From Thermogemmatispora tikiterensis (GTDB taxonomy: Bacteria; Chloroflexota; Ktedonobacteria; Ktedonobacterales; Ktedonobacteraceae), in NCBI RefSeq assembly GCF_003268475.1, contig NZ_MCIF01000002.1:5152100-5216099 (forward strand): a stretch of 64,000 nucleotides of DNA. Direction: 5' to 3'. A model generated the notes under the pieces. That model had not been told where the DNA came from. It searched no databases and saw only the letters and a program-made list of their open reading frames with translations. The position numbers and the translations under genes were made by a program. Position 1 is the stretch's first letter; every line of letters starts with the position of its first letter. This document shows positions 1 to 9,334 of this stretch, in pieces.

Positions 1-1512
1 ATGTTCTATTTCATCTATGAGTGAAGTTGGCTCCTGGGCGACGGCTCCTGGTGGGGAAGCCTGGCCCCTCTGGAACCCTGGCTGCTCCCAGGGTGTAGGC
101 CGGAAGAGAGCAGACTGGCTCTCTTCTGCTCTATACCCGATCAGTTGCCATAATCCAACCAGGCTAACCAGGAGTACCAGCGCGATCAGGAGCGTGCGCC
201 CGGTAAAGATGAGCAGCCCGTCGACGGTCCAGCGTCCAGTGAGCCAGCCGGCCACCGGAGTCAAGAGCAGCGTGAGCAGTCCCTCAGCGACGAAGAGAAA
301 GCGATTGACGTGCTCCTCCTGTGCGCGCTCGTAGGCCAGCTGTCCCTGGTCGAGGGAGAGGCCGGGTGGCAGCAGATGGCGCTGAGAGAAGATCACTGTA
401 CTCAGGCTGGGCCTCAGCCGTGGGAGCAAGATGCCCCAGGCGGTGGCGGCGAGGGTATAGAGGCCAAGGCTGATGGCCAGCCAGACTGGTGCTTGCAAGC
501 CAGGCAGGCCGAGGGCCAGCAGGCTGATGGCCATCACGAAGGGCTGACAGAGCGCCACCGCCTGGCACCAGGGCCGCCAGCGCTCGGGAATCAGGCGGTC
601 GGACGGACCAAGCAGGCCGCGGAGGGGCAGCTGGAGGGCGAAGGCCAGTCCCAGGGCCAGGGCCTGTGCCAGGAGCAGCCAGAGCAAGGTGGGCAGCGTC
701 CCCTGCTCCTGCAGGATAGCCGCAAAGGGAGTGGGCACAGCGTTCCAGATGCTGCCGAGCACGATGGCCAGGCCGCTGGCTAGCAGAACCAGCCCCAGCT
801 GTCGACGGCGTGTCAGATAGCGCCACCAGCCTCCTTGCAGCAGCCAGTCGAGGGTCAGCTGCAGGCGCCAGCGGCGTGCCCCCTCTGTCAGGTCAAACCA
901 GTTGTCGACCATGCGCCCGGGCGTCGGCAGAGGGGCGCGAGCCTCGGGCCAGTAGTCAAGGGCAAGTAGTGGAAGCAGGCAGAGAATAGCGAGCAGGCCC
1001 GACCAGGCGGGCAGCAGCCAGACCAGGCTCAACCCGAACATTGTCCCGAGGGCGGCCCGCATCAGGGCAATGCGCTCGTCGACCGCTGGCCAGGGGCGGC
1101 GCTGGAGCAGCCAGGCATTGCCGAGAAGAGAGGAAAAAGCGCTGAGCAGCCCTAGTTCGAGCGTAGCTGGCCAGAGCGAGACGGGCAGTGGTCGCAGCAC
1201 AGGAAGAGCCAATTGCGGCAGTATACAGAGGAGCAGGCCAGTTCCCCAGTAGCGGGCCGCGCTGCGCCGGCGTCCGGTGAGCAATGTGGCGGCCAGCAGC
1301 GAGCTGGCCAGCCAGACTGCCGCCACCAGGGCTGTCGCCAGTGCCTCCCTGCCTTGTGACCAGCTCTGGGCCAGGAGACGCATCTGCAGGACACTCAATC
1401 CCAGGCTGCCACTGAGCCAGCCGGCATTTAAGAGGCGCCCGCCGATCACCGCGTCCAGGCGTCGCTCAGCGAACAGAACAGCTTTTGTTGCTTTTCTCTG
1501 ACCAGATATCAT
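1..1512 (-). CDS. Polytopic membrane protein, C-terminus beyond left edge
   Basis: An uninterrupted reading frame of 504 codons runs from an ATG at 1512 to the left edge without a stop, so the gene is partial. The protein begins MISGQRKATK and consists mostly of long Leu/Ala/Trp-rich hydrophobic stretches, probably ten or more membrane helices, separated by short Arg-rich loops. A more hydrophilic part rich in Pro, Gln and Glu appears near the left edge. The overall look is that of an integral membrane subunit of an exporter, or a ktedonobacterial membrane protein of unknown role. No family motif was recognised, so no function is given. No strong ribosome-binding site precedes the ATG. The gene lies 86 bases from the next minus-strand gene and could be co-transcribed with it. 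Confidence 0.7.
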   Translation of the reverse strand, partial: MISGQRKATKAVLFAERRLDAVIGGRLLNAGWLSGSLGLSVLQMRLLAQSWSQGREALATALVAAVWLASSLLAATLLTGRRRSAARYWGTGLLLCILPQLALPVLRPLPVSLWPATLELGLLSAFSSLLGNAWLLQRRPWPAVDERIALMRAALGTMFGLSLVWLLPAWSGLLAILCLLPLLALDYWPEARAPLPTPGRMVDNWFDLTEGARRWRLQLTLDWLLQGGWWRYLTRRRQLGLVLLASGLAIVLGSIWNAVPTPFAAILQEQGTLPTLLWLLLAQALALGLAFALQLPLRGLLGPSDRLIPERWRPWCQAVALCQPFVMAISLLALGLPGLQAPVWLAISLGLYTLAATAWGILLPRLRPSLSTVIFSQRHLLPPGLSLDQGQLAYERAQEEHVNRFLFVAEGLLTLLLTPVAGWLTGRWTVDGLLIFTGRTLLIALVLLVSLVGLWQLIGYRAEESQSALFRPTPWEQPGFQRGQASPPGAVAQEPTSLIDEIEH

Positions 1513-1598
1513 TGTTCATCAAGTGCAAGTCTCTTTGCATGCATATTGTGTGTGGTGAAGACAATCGACCAGCGGTCGGCCTTGGGCCTGAGTGGGTA

Positions 1599-2906
1599 TC
1601 ACAGAGCCGGCGAAGGTGAGGGAAAAGGCTCTGACTCCTGCACCGGCTGCAGGCGGGTGCGCAAGCGCCTGTTCAGACTTTCGGGCGGGACCATCTCCGG
1701 CTCCTCGCTGGTGACTGTTGTGACCAGCAGTGGCGGTTCCTGGCGGTAGAGCAGGGCCTGATCGCACTCCCGCAGCCAGGCGCGGATCTCAGGCAGGAAG
1801 CGGTCCAGTTCCTCCAGAGGCAGCGAGGCGTAGCGGTAGCAGGCGTCCACGTGAGCGGAAAAGAGACTATGGGCCCAACCCAGGTAGACCACCCATTCTG
1901 GATGGAACTGCACAGCCAGCCAGAAGCGGCGTGGATCGCTATCCTCGATGGCCTCGATGACACCGTCGGGAGCGGTCGCTGCCACAGTTTGGCCCGGGGC
2001 CAGATAACCAATCAGCTCGCCTTCGGGGGTCACGTAGCCCACCATCTGGTGATGCATGGAGAGGACAGCGTCGATATAGTTACGTTGTGGGCCGCGCGCC
2101 TCCGGTCCGCGCAGGATGCGAGCCAGGCGGCTGCGCGGATTGACGGCGATTGGATGCTCGACCCAGTTGTCGGCGGTGATGCGGCCCCGGGCGCGATGGG
2201 GCACCAGCGGCGGCATATTCCGCGGCCACTGCGAGCGGAGATCTTGATAGAGGCCACCGCCGCGTACCACGTTCATGACCTGCATGCCGCGGCAAATACC
2301 CAGCGTTGGAATGCAGAGCAGCCAGGCCAGCAGGGCACAGTAGCGCTCCCAAATGTCGCGCCACAGCTCTGGGCTCTGGGTCTGAGGGTGCAGCACATCA
2401 CCGTAGAGGCAGGAATAGAAATCGCCACCGCCGGCAAAGACCAACCCGTCGACGTTGCGCACCACCGGCCAGATAATGCGGAAGACCTCCTCGAAAAGAT
2501 CCTCGCTGCCCAGGATGTCGAAGGGATCGCAACTCTGCAGCATGGGCAGCGTCGGCAAGACCAGCGGCTCCCCACCGCTCTCGAAGATGGCGTTGATCGT
2601 GGCGGCATCGCCAGCGTACACGGGCCAGCCGCCGTCGCGCAGGCAGCCGCTGGAAGAAAGCACACCGATGCGGGGCCGATAGTAGGAAGGGAGCGGCGCC
2701 CGCTGCTGGCTGTTGACAAAACGGGCAATACGTTCGGCCAGCGACGCGCCAGCGTTCAGCGGGCCGCTCAGCTCATCGGTGCGGCGCTGACTAAGCGCGC
2801 TGCCCTGGTTGGCTTCCGGACTGTGACTCTGTCCCTGGGTCGCGGTGCGTGCCTCGCGCACTCCTCTTGTAATCATATGGACATAGTAGTCAGGATCGCG
2901 CGCCAT
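1599..2906 (-). CDS. Peptidase C26 / class I glutamine amidotransferase-like protein (PuuD-like)
   Basis: The protein has 435 residues. The class I amidotransferase fold starts around residue 80 (IGVLSSSGCLRDGG). The nucleophile elbow GICRGMQ places the catalytic Cys at about 205, and the QFHPEW motif supplies His335 and Glu337, so the triad is complete. The oxyanion-strand Gly-rich stretch DGLVFAGGGDF resembles gamma-glutamyl-GABA hydrolases (PuuD family), which cleave gamma-glutamyl amides. The family is normally about 250 residues. Here an extra 75-residue hydrophilic N-terminus and a long C-terminal tail surround the catalytic core. AGGAG lies 12 bases before the ATG. The substrate is inferred only from the family; no putrescine-pathway genes are adjacent. 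Confidence 0.85.
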   Translation of the reverse strand: MARDPDYYVHMITRGVREARTATQGQSHSPEANQGSALSQRRTDELSGPLNAGASLAERIARFVNSQQRAPLPSYYRPRIGVLSSSGCLRDGGWPVYAGDAATINAIFESGGEPLVLPTLPMLQSCDPFDILGSEDLFEEVFRIIWPVVRNVDGLVFAGGGDFYSCLYGDVLHPQTQSPELWRDIWERYCALLAWLLCIPTLGICRGMQVMNVVRGGGLYQDLRSQWPRNMPPLVPHRARGRITADNWVEHPIAVNPRSRLARILRGPEARGPQRNYIDAVLSMHHQMVGYVTPEGELIGYLAPGQTVAATAPDGVIEAIEDSDPRRFWLAVQFHPEWVVYLGWAHSLFSAHVDACYRYASLPLEELDRFLPEIRAWLRECDQALLYRQEPPLLVTTVTSEEPEMVPPESLNRRLRTRLQPVQESEPFPSPSPAL

Positions 2907-2979
2907 AGCTGTTTTCTACTCCTCTCTTCAACTTTTAGTGCTGCTTTCCTTCCCATAGCCTGGCCTCAGCGCAAGGACT

Positions 2980-4347
2980 TCATTGTTGAGTTGCTGATGA
3001 TGAATTGTTGAGCGGGGTCACGTCCAGCGTGGCCAGTCGCTCAATGGCATAGTGGATCTGGGTCACGCCATCCTGCAGCTCGCCCGTCTGCGGATCGAAT
3101 TGACCCACGAAGGCATCCTGGGCCTGCTTGACCAATGTGTCCAACAGAGCCAGGGCCGCCGGCTGACGCAGCTGGCTGCTGCTCATGTGGACAAGCTGAA
3201 TAGCATCCTGGCGGATCTGCTGGTAGAGGCTCTGGACTTTGTTGAGGGCCTCGGTGATCTGCTGGGCCAGCTCCTGCTGCTCGCGGGTCGAGCCAGGCGA
3301 CTGCACCACGCCCTCCAGATGGATGCCAATATGGTGGAGGTAGCCGGGCGGCTGCTGGTTAGCGTCGAACTGCAAGAGTCCCACGCGCCCGATATGGGGG
3401 TCCACCAGCACTGGCGAGCCGGCAGGAACGTCAGTGCCCAGAAACTCGATGCCATCGAGATAGTCGAGGATACGAATAAACTGGCGATGCATCAGGTCGG
3501 TGCTGCCGTGGTTCCAGTCATCGCGTGCCGCCCCAGCCCACTCAAGGATCTTTTGCCCGTTGCGGAAGAGCCAGATATCCAGACCGCCGGGCAGGCCCAG
3601 CTTCTGCAGGGTGGGGTCAAGCGCTAACAGATGGCGCAGGTGATCCAGCAGGCTGTAGTGATGCTCGCTGTCCTGGGGATCGGGTGTATTCGGAATAACT
3701 GCCAGATAGCGCCAGGTGCTGCGATCGAGCGAGGGCACTGTTGGCGTCGTTGCAGCATCCTCCTCAGTAACCAGAAAACGGCTGGCGATGGCCAGCAGAT
3801 TGGTGTGCTGTGGGTCGCCCTTGTAGAAGAGGTGAGCGGTGCCCTGGCTCAGGGTAAGCTTACCCAAGAGAATCGACTGACTTTCGACAGAGTTGTCGCT
3901 CTGGAGCCAGGCATAGTAAGCTTTGCCGGGCGCTGGCGGTGGAACCTTGCTCAGGTCAACTTGCACCTGATCAGCGATACCCTGACTGGTACTTACATTG
4001 ACCTGACCACTGCTCAAGAAGAAGACATGACCAATGATGTCGCTTGTGGCGCCAGCCCCTGCCGGCTGGGACTTCGTACCGCTGCTGTGGGCAAAGGGCA
4101 GCAGATTCAGGCCCCCGCTGACCAGCAGGACCACCAGCGAGGCCACCAGGGCCAGGCCAACGATGATGGTCGGGAGCCAGGGCCGGCGTCGTGGTCCCCC
4201 GCTACCGAATTGGCCAAGCGGGCGGGTTGTGGGTAAAGGGCTGAGCGGCTGCAGGCCCCCGCTGCTGTTGCTGCCGCTAGTGTAACTGCTGTTGCTACCG
4301 GTCGCTGGACCGGGGCGCGTTGGTTGCTCAAAGCGAAAAGGTTTCAA
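2980..4347 (-). CDS. Membrane-anchored extracytoplasmic protein of unknown function
   Basis: This is a 455-residue protein. A TTG at 4347, seven bases after AGGAGG, is chosen as the start because the upstream frame looks non-coding. The N-terminal 60 residues are rich in Ser, Gly and Pro and end in a basic RRRPW patch. One membrane helix follows (IIVGLALVASLVVLLVSGGL), then a large outer domain. The first part of that domain (DIIGHVFFLSSGQVNVSTS, then a block ending in PPPAPGKAYYAWLQ) resembles the beta-rich C-terminal domain of RskA-type anti-sigma factors. The tail is helical and Gln-rich and could be a coiled coil. No enzymatic motif was seen. The topology suggests an envelope or sensory role, but this is inference. 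Confidence 0.65.
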   Translation of the reverse strand: MKPFRFEQPTRPGPATGSNSSYTSGSNSSGGLQPLSPLPTTRPLGQFGSGGPRRRPWLPTIIVGLALVASLVVLLVSGGLNLLPFAHSSGTKSQPAGAGATSDIIGHVFFLSSGQVNVSTSQGIADQVQVDLSKVPPPAPGKAYYAWLQSDNSVESQSILLGKLTLSQGTAHLFYKGDPQHTNLLAIASRFLVTEEDAATTPTVPSLDRSTWRYLAVIPNTPDPQDSEHHYSLLDHLRHLLALDPTLQKLGLPGGLDIWLFRNGQKILEWAGAARDDWNHGSTDLMHRQFIRILDYLDGIEFLGTDVPAGSPVLVDPHIGRVGLLQFDANQQPPGYLHHIGIHLEGVVQSPGSTREQQELAQQITEALNKVQSLYQQIRQDAIQLVHMSSSQLRQPAALALLDTLVKQAQDAFVGQFDPQTGELQDGVTQIHYAIERLATLDVTPLNNSSSATQQ

Positions 4348-4774
4348 GGCAGACCCTCCTGTCTCTCTCTGGCCGCAGTCAATCAACAGGAACAGGCAGC
4401 GAGCGCCATCCATCCGCCTTCGCTTCACTGCTGAGAGGGGGACCTTCAGTCTGGCTCGCTGGCCTCTGCTGCAAGTGTATGCGCCAGCTAAGGAAGGAGG
4501 GGCTTTTTTTGAGAAGGCTTTACAGGACAGGTTCCCCGAAAATTTTGGACAGAGTCCCTCACTGGCGTACCGCAGCAATCGCAGCATCCATTAATCGCTG
4601 TTACGCCCCTCGGGGGCCTTGCTCGACTCGAAGTAGAACCGGGAGACAGGTGGGAGAGAAGTCGGGCAGAGCCGGGTGCAGCCGTGGAAAGGAAATCTGG
4701 GCTGGGGGAGAAAAATAGCCTGCCAGGCCGAAGCCGGCAGGCCAGCGATGGGAGCGTGAGCAAAGGCAGGTAGC
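4348..4774. other. 427-base intergenic stretch between lpdA and the membrane-anchored protein gene
   Basis: It contains the lpdA terminator (4711-4742) and the AGGAGG ribosome site of the downstream TTG-start gene. No convincing promoter or small gene was found in the remainder. Confidence 0.5.
4711..4742 (-). terminator. Intrinsic terminator of lpdA
   Basis: On the minus strand GCCTGCCGGC, a TTCG loop and GCCTGGCAGGC form a ten-pair stem with one bulged base, followed directly by TATTTTTC. It lies about 30 bases past the lpdA stop codon. A stable stem with a TTCG loop and a U run is a textbook Rho-independent terminator. Confidence 0.85.
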
Positions 4775-6211
4775 CTAGCGACTGCGGGCAGCCGCCTTGG
4801 GGGTCTTGGGTGGGATGTGCAGCGGACGCCCCTCGGCTGCCAGGATGGCCTCGCGCAGTCCCTCGCTCAGGGACGGATGCGGATGGATGGTCTCGATGAT
4901 TTCGTCGCCGGTCAACTCACCGCGCATTGCCACCGAATACTCGCTGATCAGGTTTGTCGCATCGGGGCCGATGATATGGGCGCCGAGAATCTCGTTATAC
5001 TTGCCCAGAATAACCTTGGTGAAGCCGTCGGTCTCGCCGATGGCCACCGCCTTGCCGATGGCGCTCCAGGGGAAGCGCTCCACGCGCACCTCCTGGCCGT
5101 GCTGCTCGCGGGCCTGGGCCTCAGTCAGGCCGACGAAGGCCACCTCGGGGAAGGTGTAGATTGGGTTAGGCACCACACTATAGTCCATCCTGGATGCATG
5201 GCCGAGAGCATTTTCGGCGGCCACCTCGCCCTCCATCGAGGCCACATGCGCCAGCCCGGCCCCGTGTACCAGATCGCCGATGGCGTAGATGCCGGGCAGG
5301 TTCGTCTCCATCTGCTCATTGACGCGCACCCTGCCGCGGTCATGGTCCAGGCCCTGCTCAAACAACTGCTCCAGGCCGCTCGTATTGGGGCGACGGCTGA
5401 CCGCCACCAGCACATAGGCGCCGTGGAAGATCTGCTCACCCTGCTCGCCGCGGGCGATGACCTTCTTCTGCTCGCCGTCGTCCTCGATGGCCTCAACCCT
5501 GGCCCCGGTGGCGATGGTAATGCCGCGGCGGCTCAGGATGCGCACTAGCAGGCGGCGCACCTCTTCATCAACGGGCGCCAAAATATCGGGCAGCATCTCG
5601 ACGATGGTCACGCGTGAGCCGAGGGCCTGGAACATGCAAGCCAGCTCGACGCCGATCACGCCGCCGCCCACGCAGACCACGCTCTCGGGCACCTCAGTCA
5701 GGTTCCAGCAGGTATCACTATTGATGACATTGCGCCCATCGATGCCAGGAAACGGCGGCATCAGTGGCACCGAGCCGTTGGCCAGAATCACCTTCTCAGC
5801 GCTGAACTGCTCGCGGCTGCCGTCGCTCTTTGTCACCGTCACCGTGCGATTGGCCTCAACGCTGCCCAGTCCCTCGTAGATCGTCACATTGTTGCCCTTC
5901 AGCAGCGTCCCCACGCCGTTTGTCATGCGTTTGACTACCTTATCCTTAAAGGTCATGGCGCGCCGCATGTCAAAGGTGGGCGGCTGCGGCAGAGTGATGC
6001 CCAGCTCCGCCAGCGATTCGAGGCGGTGGAGGCTCTCTGCAACGTGCAGCATAGCCTTGGAGGGGATGCAGCCAACGTTGAGGCAGGTCCCGCCAAGATA
6101 CTGCTTCTCGACAATGGCAACACGGGCGCCGAGCTGGGCCGCCCGAATAGCTGCCACGTACCCGCCCGGGCCGGCGCCAATCACAACTACATCATAGTGG
6201 CTACTGGTCAT
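4775..6211 (-). CDS. lpdA: Dihydrolipoyl dehydrogenase (E3)
   Basis: This 478-residue flavoprotein reoxidises dihydrolipoamide with NAD+ as the E3 part of 2-oxoacid dehydrogenase or glycine-cleavage complexes. The N-terminal FAD-binding motif VVVIGAGPGG, the redox disulfide GGTCLNVGCIPSK, the NAD-binding VCVGGGVIGVELA, the second FAD motif YAIGDLVHGAGLAHVAS and the C-terminal dimer-interface HPHPSLSEGLREAI (His-Glu acid-base pair) are all present. The length is normal. The ATG at 6211 is used because GGAGAG lies seven bases upstream; an earlier in-frame TTG has no ribosome site. No E1 or E2 genes flank it, so the complex it serves is not visible here. A terminator follows. Confidence 0.96.
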   Translation of the reverse strand: MTSSHYDVVVIGAGPGGYVAAIRAAQLGARVAIVEKQYLGGTCLNVGCIPSKAMLHVAESLHRLESLAELGITLPQPPTFDMRRAMTFKDKVVKRMTNGVGTLLKGNNVTIYEGLGSVEANRTVTVTKSDGSREQFSAEKVILANGSVPLMPPFPGIDGRNVINSDTCWNLTEVPESVVCVGGGVIGVELACMFQALGSRVTIVEMLPDILAPVDEEVRRLLVRILSRRGITIATGARVEAIEDDGEQKKVIARGEQGEQIFHGAYVLVAVSRRPNTSGLEQLFEQGLDHDRGRVRVNEQMETNLPGIYAIGDLVHGAGLAHVASMEGEVAAENALGHASRMDYSVVPNPIYTFPEVAFVGLTEAQAREQHGQEVRVERFPWSAIGKAVAIGETDGFTKVILGKYNEILGAHIIGPDATNLISEYSVAMRGELTGDEIIETIHPHPSLSEGLREAILAAEGRPLHIPPKTPKAAARSR

Positions 6212-6256
6212 GGAACTTCTCTCCTGCAACCCATTTGCGTTGTGGGTACCTCAGTC

Positions 6257-6265
6257 AGTATAGCA
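6257..6265 (-). promoter_or_regulatory. Candidate extended -10 promoter of lpdA
   Basis: The minus strand reads TGCTATACT, an extended -10 element (TGn plus TATACT), about 45 bases before the lpdA start. No good -35 box was found. Transcription would begin near 6250. Confidence 0.45.
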
Positions 6266-6408
6266 CGTTCTGGAGAGCGCGACCAGCAGCCTGCTCTCTT
6301 CCTTTCCGCCTGTCCGCCCCACTGGCTCAGCAATGGGTGGGTGGGGAGCGCGACAGCAAACAACAAAGGTTGCTCCCTCTCCGGCGGAGCGGGCGGCCTC
6401 GCTGCAAC

Positions 6409-7530
6409 TTAAGGACGTAGCAGGACCAGCAGCACGCCCAGAAGCAACAGCACCCCGATGGCGGCAAAGACGCCAGCGTTGAGCAGCATGTTGCTGCGCG
6501 CCTGCTCGCGAAACTGCTCCGACGGTAGCTGCAGCGGGCTGGCTAATGGGCTGCCCGCCATCTCGTCATCTTGTCGCTCAAGGTAGCGCTCCAACAGGGC
6601 TTCCAGGTCCCGTTGCATGGCGCTGGGATGCGGATAGCGCTGGGCACGCGACAGACTGAGCTGGCGCACAAGAATCATCTCCATCTGCGGACTGACGGCA
6701 GGATTGAGACGGCGCGCCGGTGGGTGAAAGAAAACCAGACGCTCGTTGGGATCATAGCCGGTGACGGCGTGATGTAGCGTGGCCGCTAGACTGTAAAGGT
6801 CGGCAGAAGGATCAAGCTCGCCACGCACCTCCTCTGGGGCGTAGTAGCCAGCCGCTACCGCGTCTCCTTTCTCGACGGGGGGATCGGGTGGAAAAAGGGG
6901 AATATGGATCAGCCAGACTGTCTGCTGGGCCGCGTTGATCACGATGGTCTCCGGATTGATTGAGCCGTGCACGATCGGTGGCTGCTGCTCGGCTAGAATC
7001 GTCAGCAGGCCACACAATTGGTAACCATAGTGCACCACTTGAGATTCGGGCAGGGCTCCCCCCTGGCGCTTGAGGAGCGTGCCCAGCGTCTCACCTTCCG
7101 GGTGAGTCAGAACCAGGAAATAGCTGCCACGCTCGCTGAAACCCTCCACCACCTGCGGAAAACCCTGATGCTGACCCAGACGCTGCTGTCGCTCCATCAC
7201 CTGAGCGATCACCTGATTGGCGCTGGTGCGCTGGAGCAGCTCTGGGGGCATGAGAACCTCGCGTATCAGAACCTGACGACGCCCCATCTCCTGGTCAATA
7301 GCCGACCAGGCCCGACCCTGACGACGTTGAGTCTCCGGCAGCGGTACAGGACCCAGGATGCGGTATCGACCCTTGGCCAGGCTGTCACCGCGCATCAGCA
7401 GATATTGCTGAGGTTGGGGTAATCCCAGCAGCGCTCCCGTGCTGGGCGGCGCCATCGCCGCCTGGTAGCCACAGCGCGGACAACGACCATCAAAGAACAT
7501 TCCCTCGTATGCGCAACGTGGACACCGCAT
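6409..7530 (-). CDS. Zinc-ribbon pseudokinase with C-terminal membrane anchor
   Basis: The protein has 373 residues in three parts. An N-terminal zinc ribbon uses Cys3, Cys6, Cys17 and Cys20. A protein-kinase-like fold covers about 50-320, and one membrane helix at about 350-371 ends in LLRP. The kinase fold is recognised from the alpha-C/hinge region (FLVLTHPEGETLGTLLK), APEEVRG in place of the APE motif, and SADLYSLAATLHHAVTG (the D-x-x-S/G-L helix F). Catalytic residues are missing: there is no Gly-rich loop, the VAIK lysine is Arg90, HRD is HGS (188-190) and DFG is absent. The known fold and the visible losses point to a membrane-tethered pseudokinase, probably a scaffold or ligand sensor. 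It is not expected to phosphorylate. Confidence 0.8.
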   Translation of the reverse strand: MRCPRCAYEGMFFDGRCPRCGYQAAMAPPSTGALLGLPQPQQYLLMRGDSLAKGRYRILGPVPLPETQRRQGRAWSAIDQEMGRRQVLIREVLMPPELLQRTSANQVIAQVMERQQRLGQHQGFPQVVEGFSERGSYFLVLTHPEGETLGTLLKRQGGALPESQVVHYGYQLCGLLTILAEQQPPIVHGSINPETIVINAAQQTVWLIHIPLFPPDPPVEKGDAVAAGYYAPEEVRGELDPSADLYSLAATLHHAVTGYDPNERLVFFHPPARRLNPAVSPQMEMILVRQLSLSRAQRYPHPSAMQRDLEALLERYLERQDDEMAGSPLASPLQLPSEQFREQARSNMLLNAGVFAAIGVLLLLGVLLVLLRP

Positions 7531-7870
7531 ACGCTACCTCTCCTTTTCTGGCCTCCGAGCCAGATGAACAGCTAACAACTTCGTTTTTTCCTTCTCGTCT
7601 CATATACCCTGGTTCACTGAGTGAGAAACGATGGTGCGTGGTGTCTTACAAGCAAGCTAAGCTGCGCAATGAGTAAGTAGGGCGCCCAACAGGCGCGTCT
7701 CAGCGTCGCTATTGTCAGTCAGGCAGAGAAGACAGGCGGCTCATCTTTGAGCAAGCGGACCGCGTGCGACAGGCAGCTATGAGTAAAGCTCCGCTACTAA
7801 GGAAGGAGAGCGGGAGCCGACGGTGGCAGGGAAGTGGCTCTGTCAGCGCATCCGAAAGAGAATTCCCTCC
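7531..7870. other. 340-base gap between the pseudokinase gene and the MFS gene
   Basis: No open frame with a ribosome site, no tRNA-like fold and no clear terminator was seen. It presumably holds the promoter of the pseudokinase gene, but no -35/-10 pair was convincing. Confidence 0.4.
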
Positions 7871-9334
7871 CTAGGGCGAGACCTCATCCAGGCGCTTCTG
7901 CCGGGTGGACGGACCAAACTGTGCCAGCAGGGCGGCCAGCAAGAGAAAGCTACCGATGAGCACAAAGGTACCGCCGGGCCCCAGGCGTGTCACCAACGAA
8001 GTGACGTAGCTGACGCCGATCCCCCCACCCACATGGCCGATCCCGTCAACCAGGGCGAAGCCGCTGGCGCGGGCCCGCGTTGGGTAACTCTCCGTTGACC
8101 AGGCGTAGACCATCGGCAGCCAGATATAGCAGCCCATTCCCAGCACGATGGTGCCGAGAGCCGCCAGCCCAAAGCTATTGCCGCTCAAAGCGACGGTGAC
8201 CTCTCCCAGCATCGTCAGCAGGGCTGCGATCAGTAGCCAGACCTTGCGCTCCACATATTCGCCAAGCAGGTAGGCCGAGAGGGCGCAGATCGTGCTGCCG
8301 ATGATGCCGAACGAGGTGATCAGGCCGGCCTCGGCCACTGGATAGTGCAGGGCCACTAGCAGGGTAGTCATGCCTGAAATATTGGAATAGACCGTGATAT
8401 AGGCCAGCAGCCAGATGACCAGCAGCAGAATAGTGCGCTTGAAATAGAGCGTATTACTGAAGATCTCCTTGTAGCCAGTGCGCCGATCGTAGATCGGCAC
8501 CTGTAGCTCCGGCTCTGGTGGTGGCAGCTCACCAGCCAGGCGCTGGCGGGCGTGGTCTTCCATGCGCTCGACCACGCGCTCGGCCTCGTAGATGCGGCCC
8601 TTGGTAATCAGCCAGCGTGGTGATTCTGGCAGCTGGAAGCGCAGGAGCAGGCCGATAAAGGCCAGAGAGGCACCGATGGCGTAGACGACGCGCCAGCCGA
8701 AGGTAAACTGAGGACCGGCCAGGGCAATGGGCAGTCCATAGGGGAAGGGTTCCGGCGGCGTCGTCAGATAGAAGCCGAGCCAGACCCCGAGCGAACCGCC
8801 GATCGAGGACAGGATAAAGGTGAGGGCGGTGTAGCGAGCGCGCGCCCCCCGGGGCGCCAGCTCATTAACATAGGTATTCACCAACGCCAGATCGGCCCCA
8901 ATCCCGATGCCGGTCATGGTCCGCGCCAGCACAAAATGCGTGTAGTCGGCCACAAAGGCCGTGTAGAGGGAGCCGAGGCCGGTGATGGCCATTGTCACCA
9001 CCATCATGTCACGGCGCCCGTAGCGGTCCGCCAGAGGGCTAAAGACCAATGCCCCCAGGACGTAACCCAGGAGATTCATCAGGACAGGGAAGCCCAGATA
9101 CTGGCTGGCCGTCAGCGGAAGGCAGCCAACCACAATTTGCGTGCAGGTTTGAATGAAGGAGACGTTGATGTCACCAATATCGTAGAACGTGAAGAGCAGC
9201 CCCAGACCAATCACCAACAGCACTGTTCGAGGTAAGGCCCAGACCGGAATGCGGTCCTGCCGGGCGATGATCGCCGCCGCGATGCGCGATTTCTTCTGGC
9301 CAGGTAAGACGACCCTGCTCGTGTGAGCTGACAT
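7871..9334 (-). CDS. Major facilitator superfamily transporter (sugar-porter-like)
   Basis: This is a 487-residue secondary transporter with twelve predicted membrane helices in two six-helix halves joined by a hydrophilic loop around 225-270. The MFS signature after helix 2 is clear (SPLADRYGRRDMM), and the post-helix-6 sugar-porter pattern LPESPRWLITKGR is present. The second half has the corresponding GEYVERKVWLL motif. The fold is that of the sugar porter/metabolite:H+ symporter group, such as NiaP or aromatic-acid carriers. The substrate cannot be told from the sequence. The ATG at 9334 follows AGGAG by seven bases. Neighbouring genes give no pathway hint. Confidence 0.88.
   Translation of the reverse strand: MSAHTSRVVLPGQKKSRIAAAIIARQDRIPVWALPRTVLLVIGLGLLFTFYDIGDINVSFIQTCTQIVVGCLPLTASQYLGFPVLMNLLGYVLGALVFSPLADRYGRRDMMVVTMAITGLGSLYTAFVADYTHFVLARTMTGIGIGADLALVNTYVNELAPRGARARYTALTFILSSIGGSLGVWLGFYLTTPPEPFPYGLPIALAGPQFTFGWRVVYAIGASLAFIGLLLRFQLPESPRWLITKGRIYEAERVVERMEDHARQRLAGELPPPEPELQVPIYDRRTGYKEIFSNTLYFKRTILLLVIWLLAYITVYSNISGMTTLLVALHYPVAEAGLITSFGIIGSTICALSAYLLGEYVERKVWLLIAALLTMLGEVTVALSGNSFGLAALGTIVLGMGCYIWLPMVYAWSTESYPTRARASGFALVDGIGHVGGGIGVSYVTSLVTRLGPGGTFVLIGSFLLLAALLAQFGPSTRQKRLDEVSP

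Noticed and set aside
284..826. A 180-residue minus-strand reading frame
   Set aside because: It overlaps the long membrane-protein frame (1-1512) in another phase. Its composition is Ala/Arg/Pro-rich without structure, typical of a GC-rich shadow frame.
1851..3011. A 386-residue plus-strand reading frame
   Set aside because: It lies antisense to the amidotransferase gene, whose catalytic motifs are intact. The plus-strand product has no recognisable domain.
4348..4587. N-terminal extension of the TTG-start membrane protein
   Set aside because: There is no ribosome site before the distal start, and the composition differs. AGGAGG lies exactly before the TTG at 4347.
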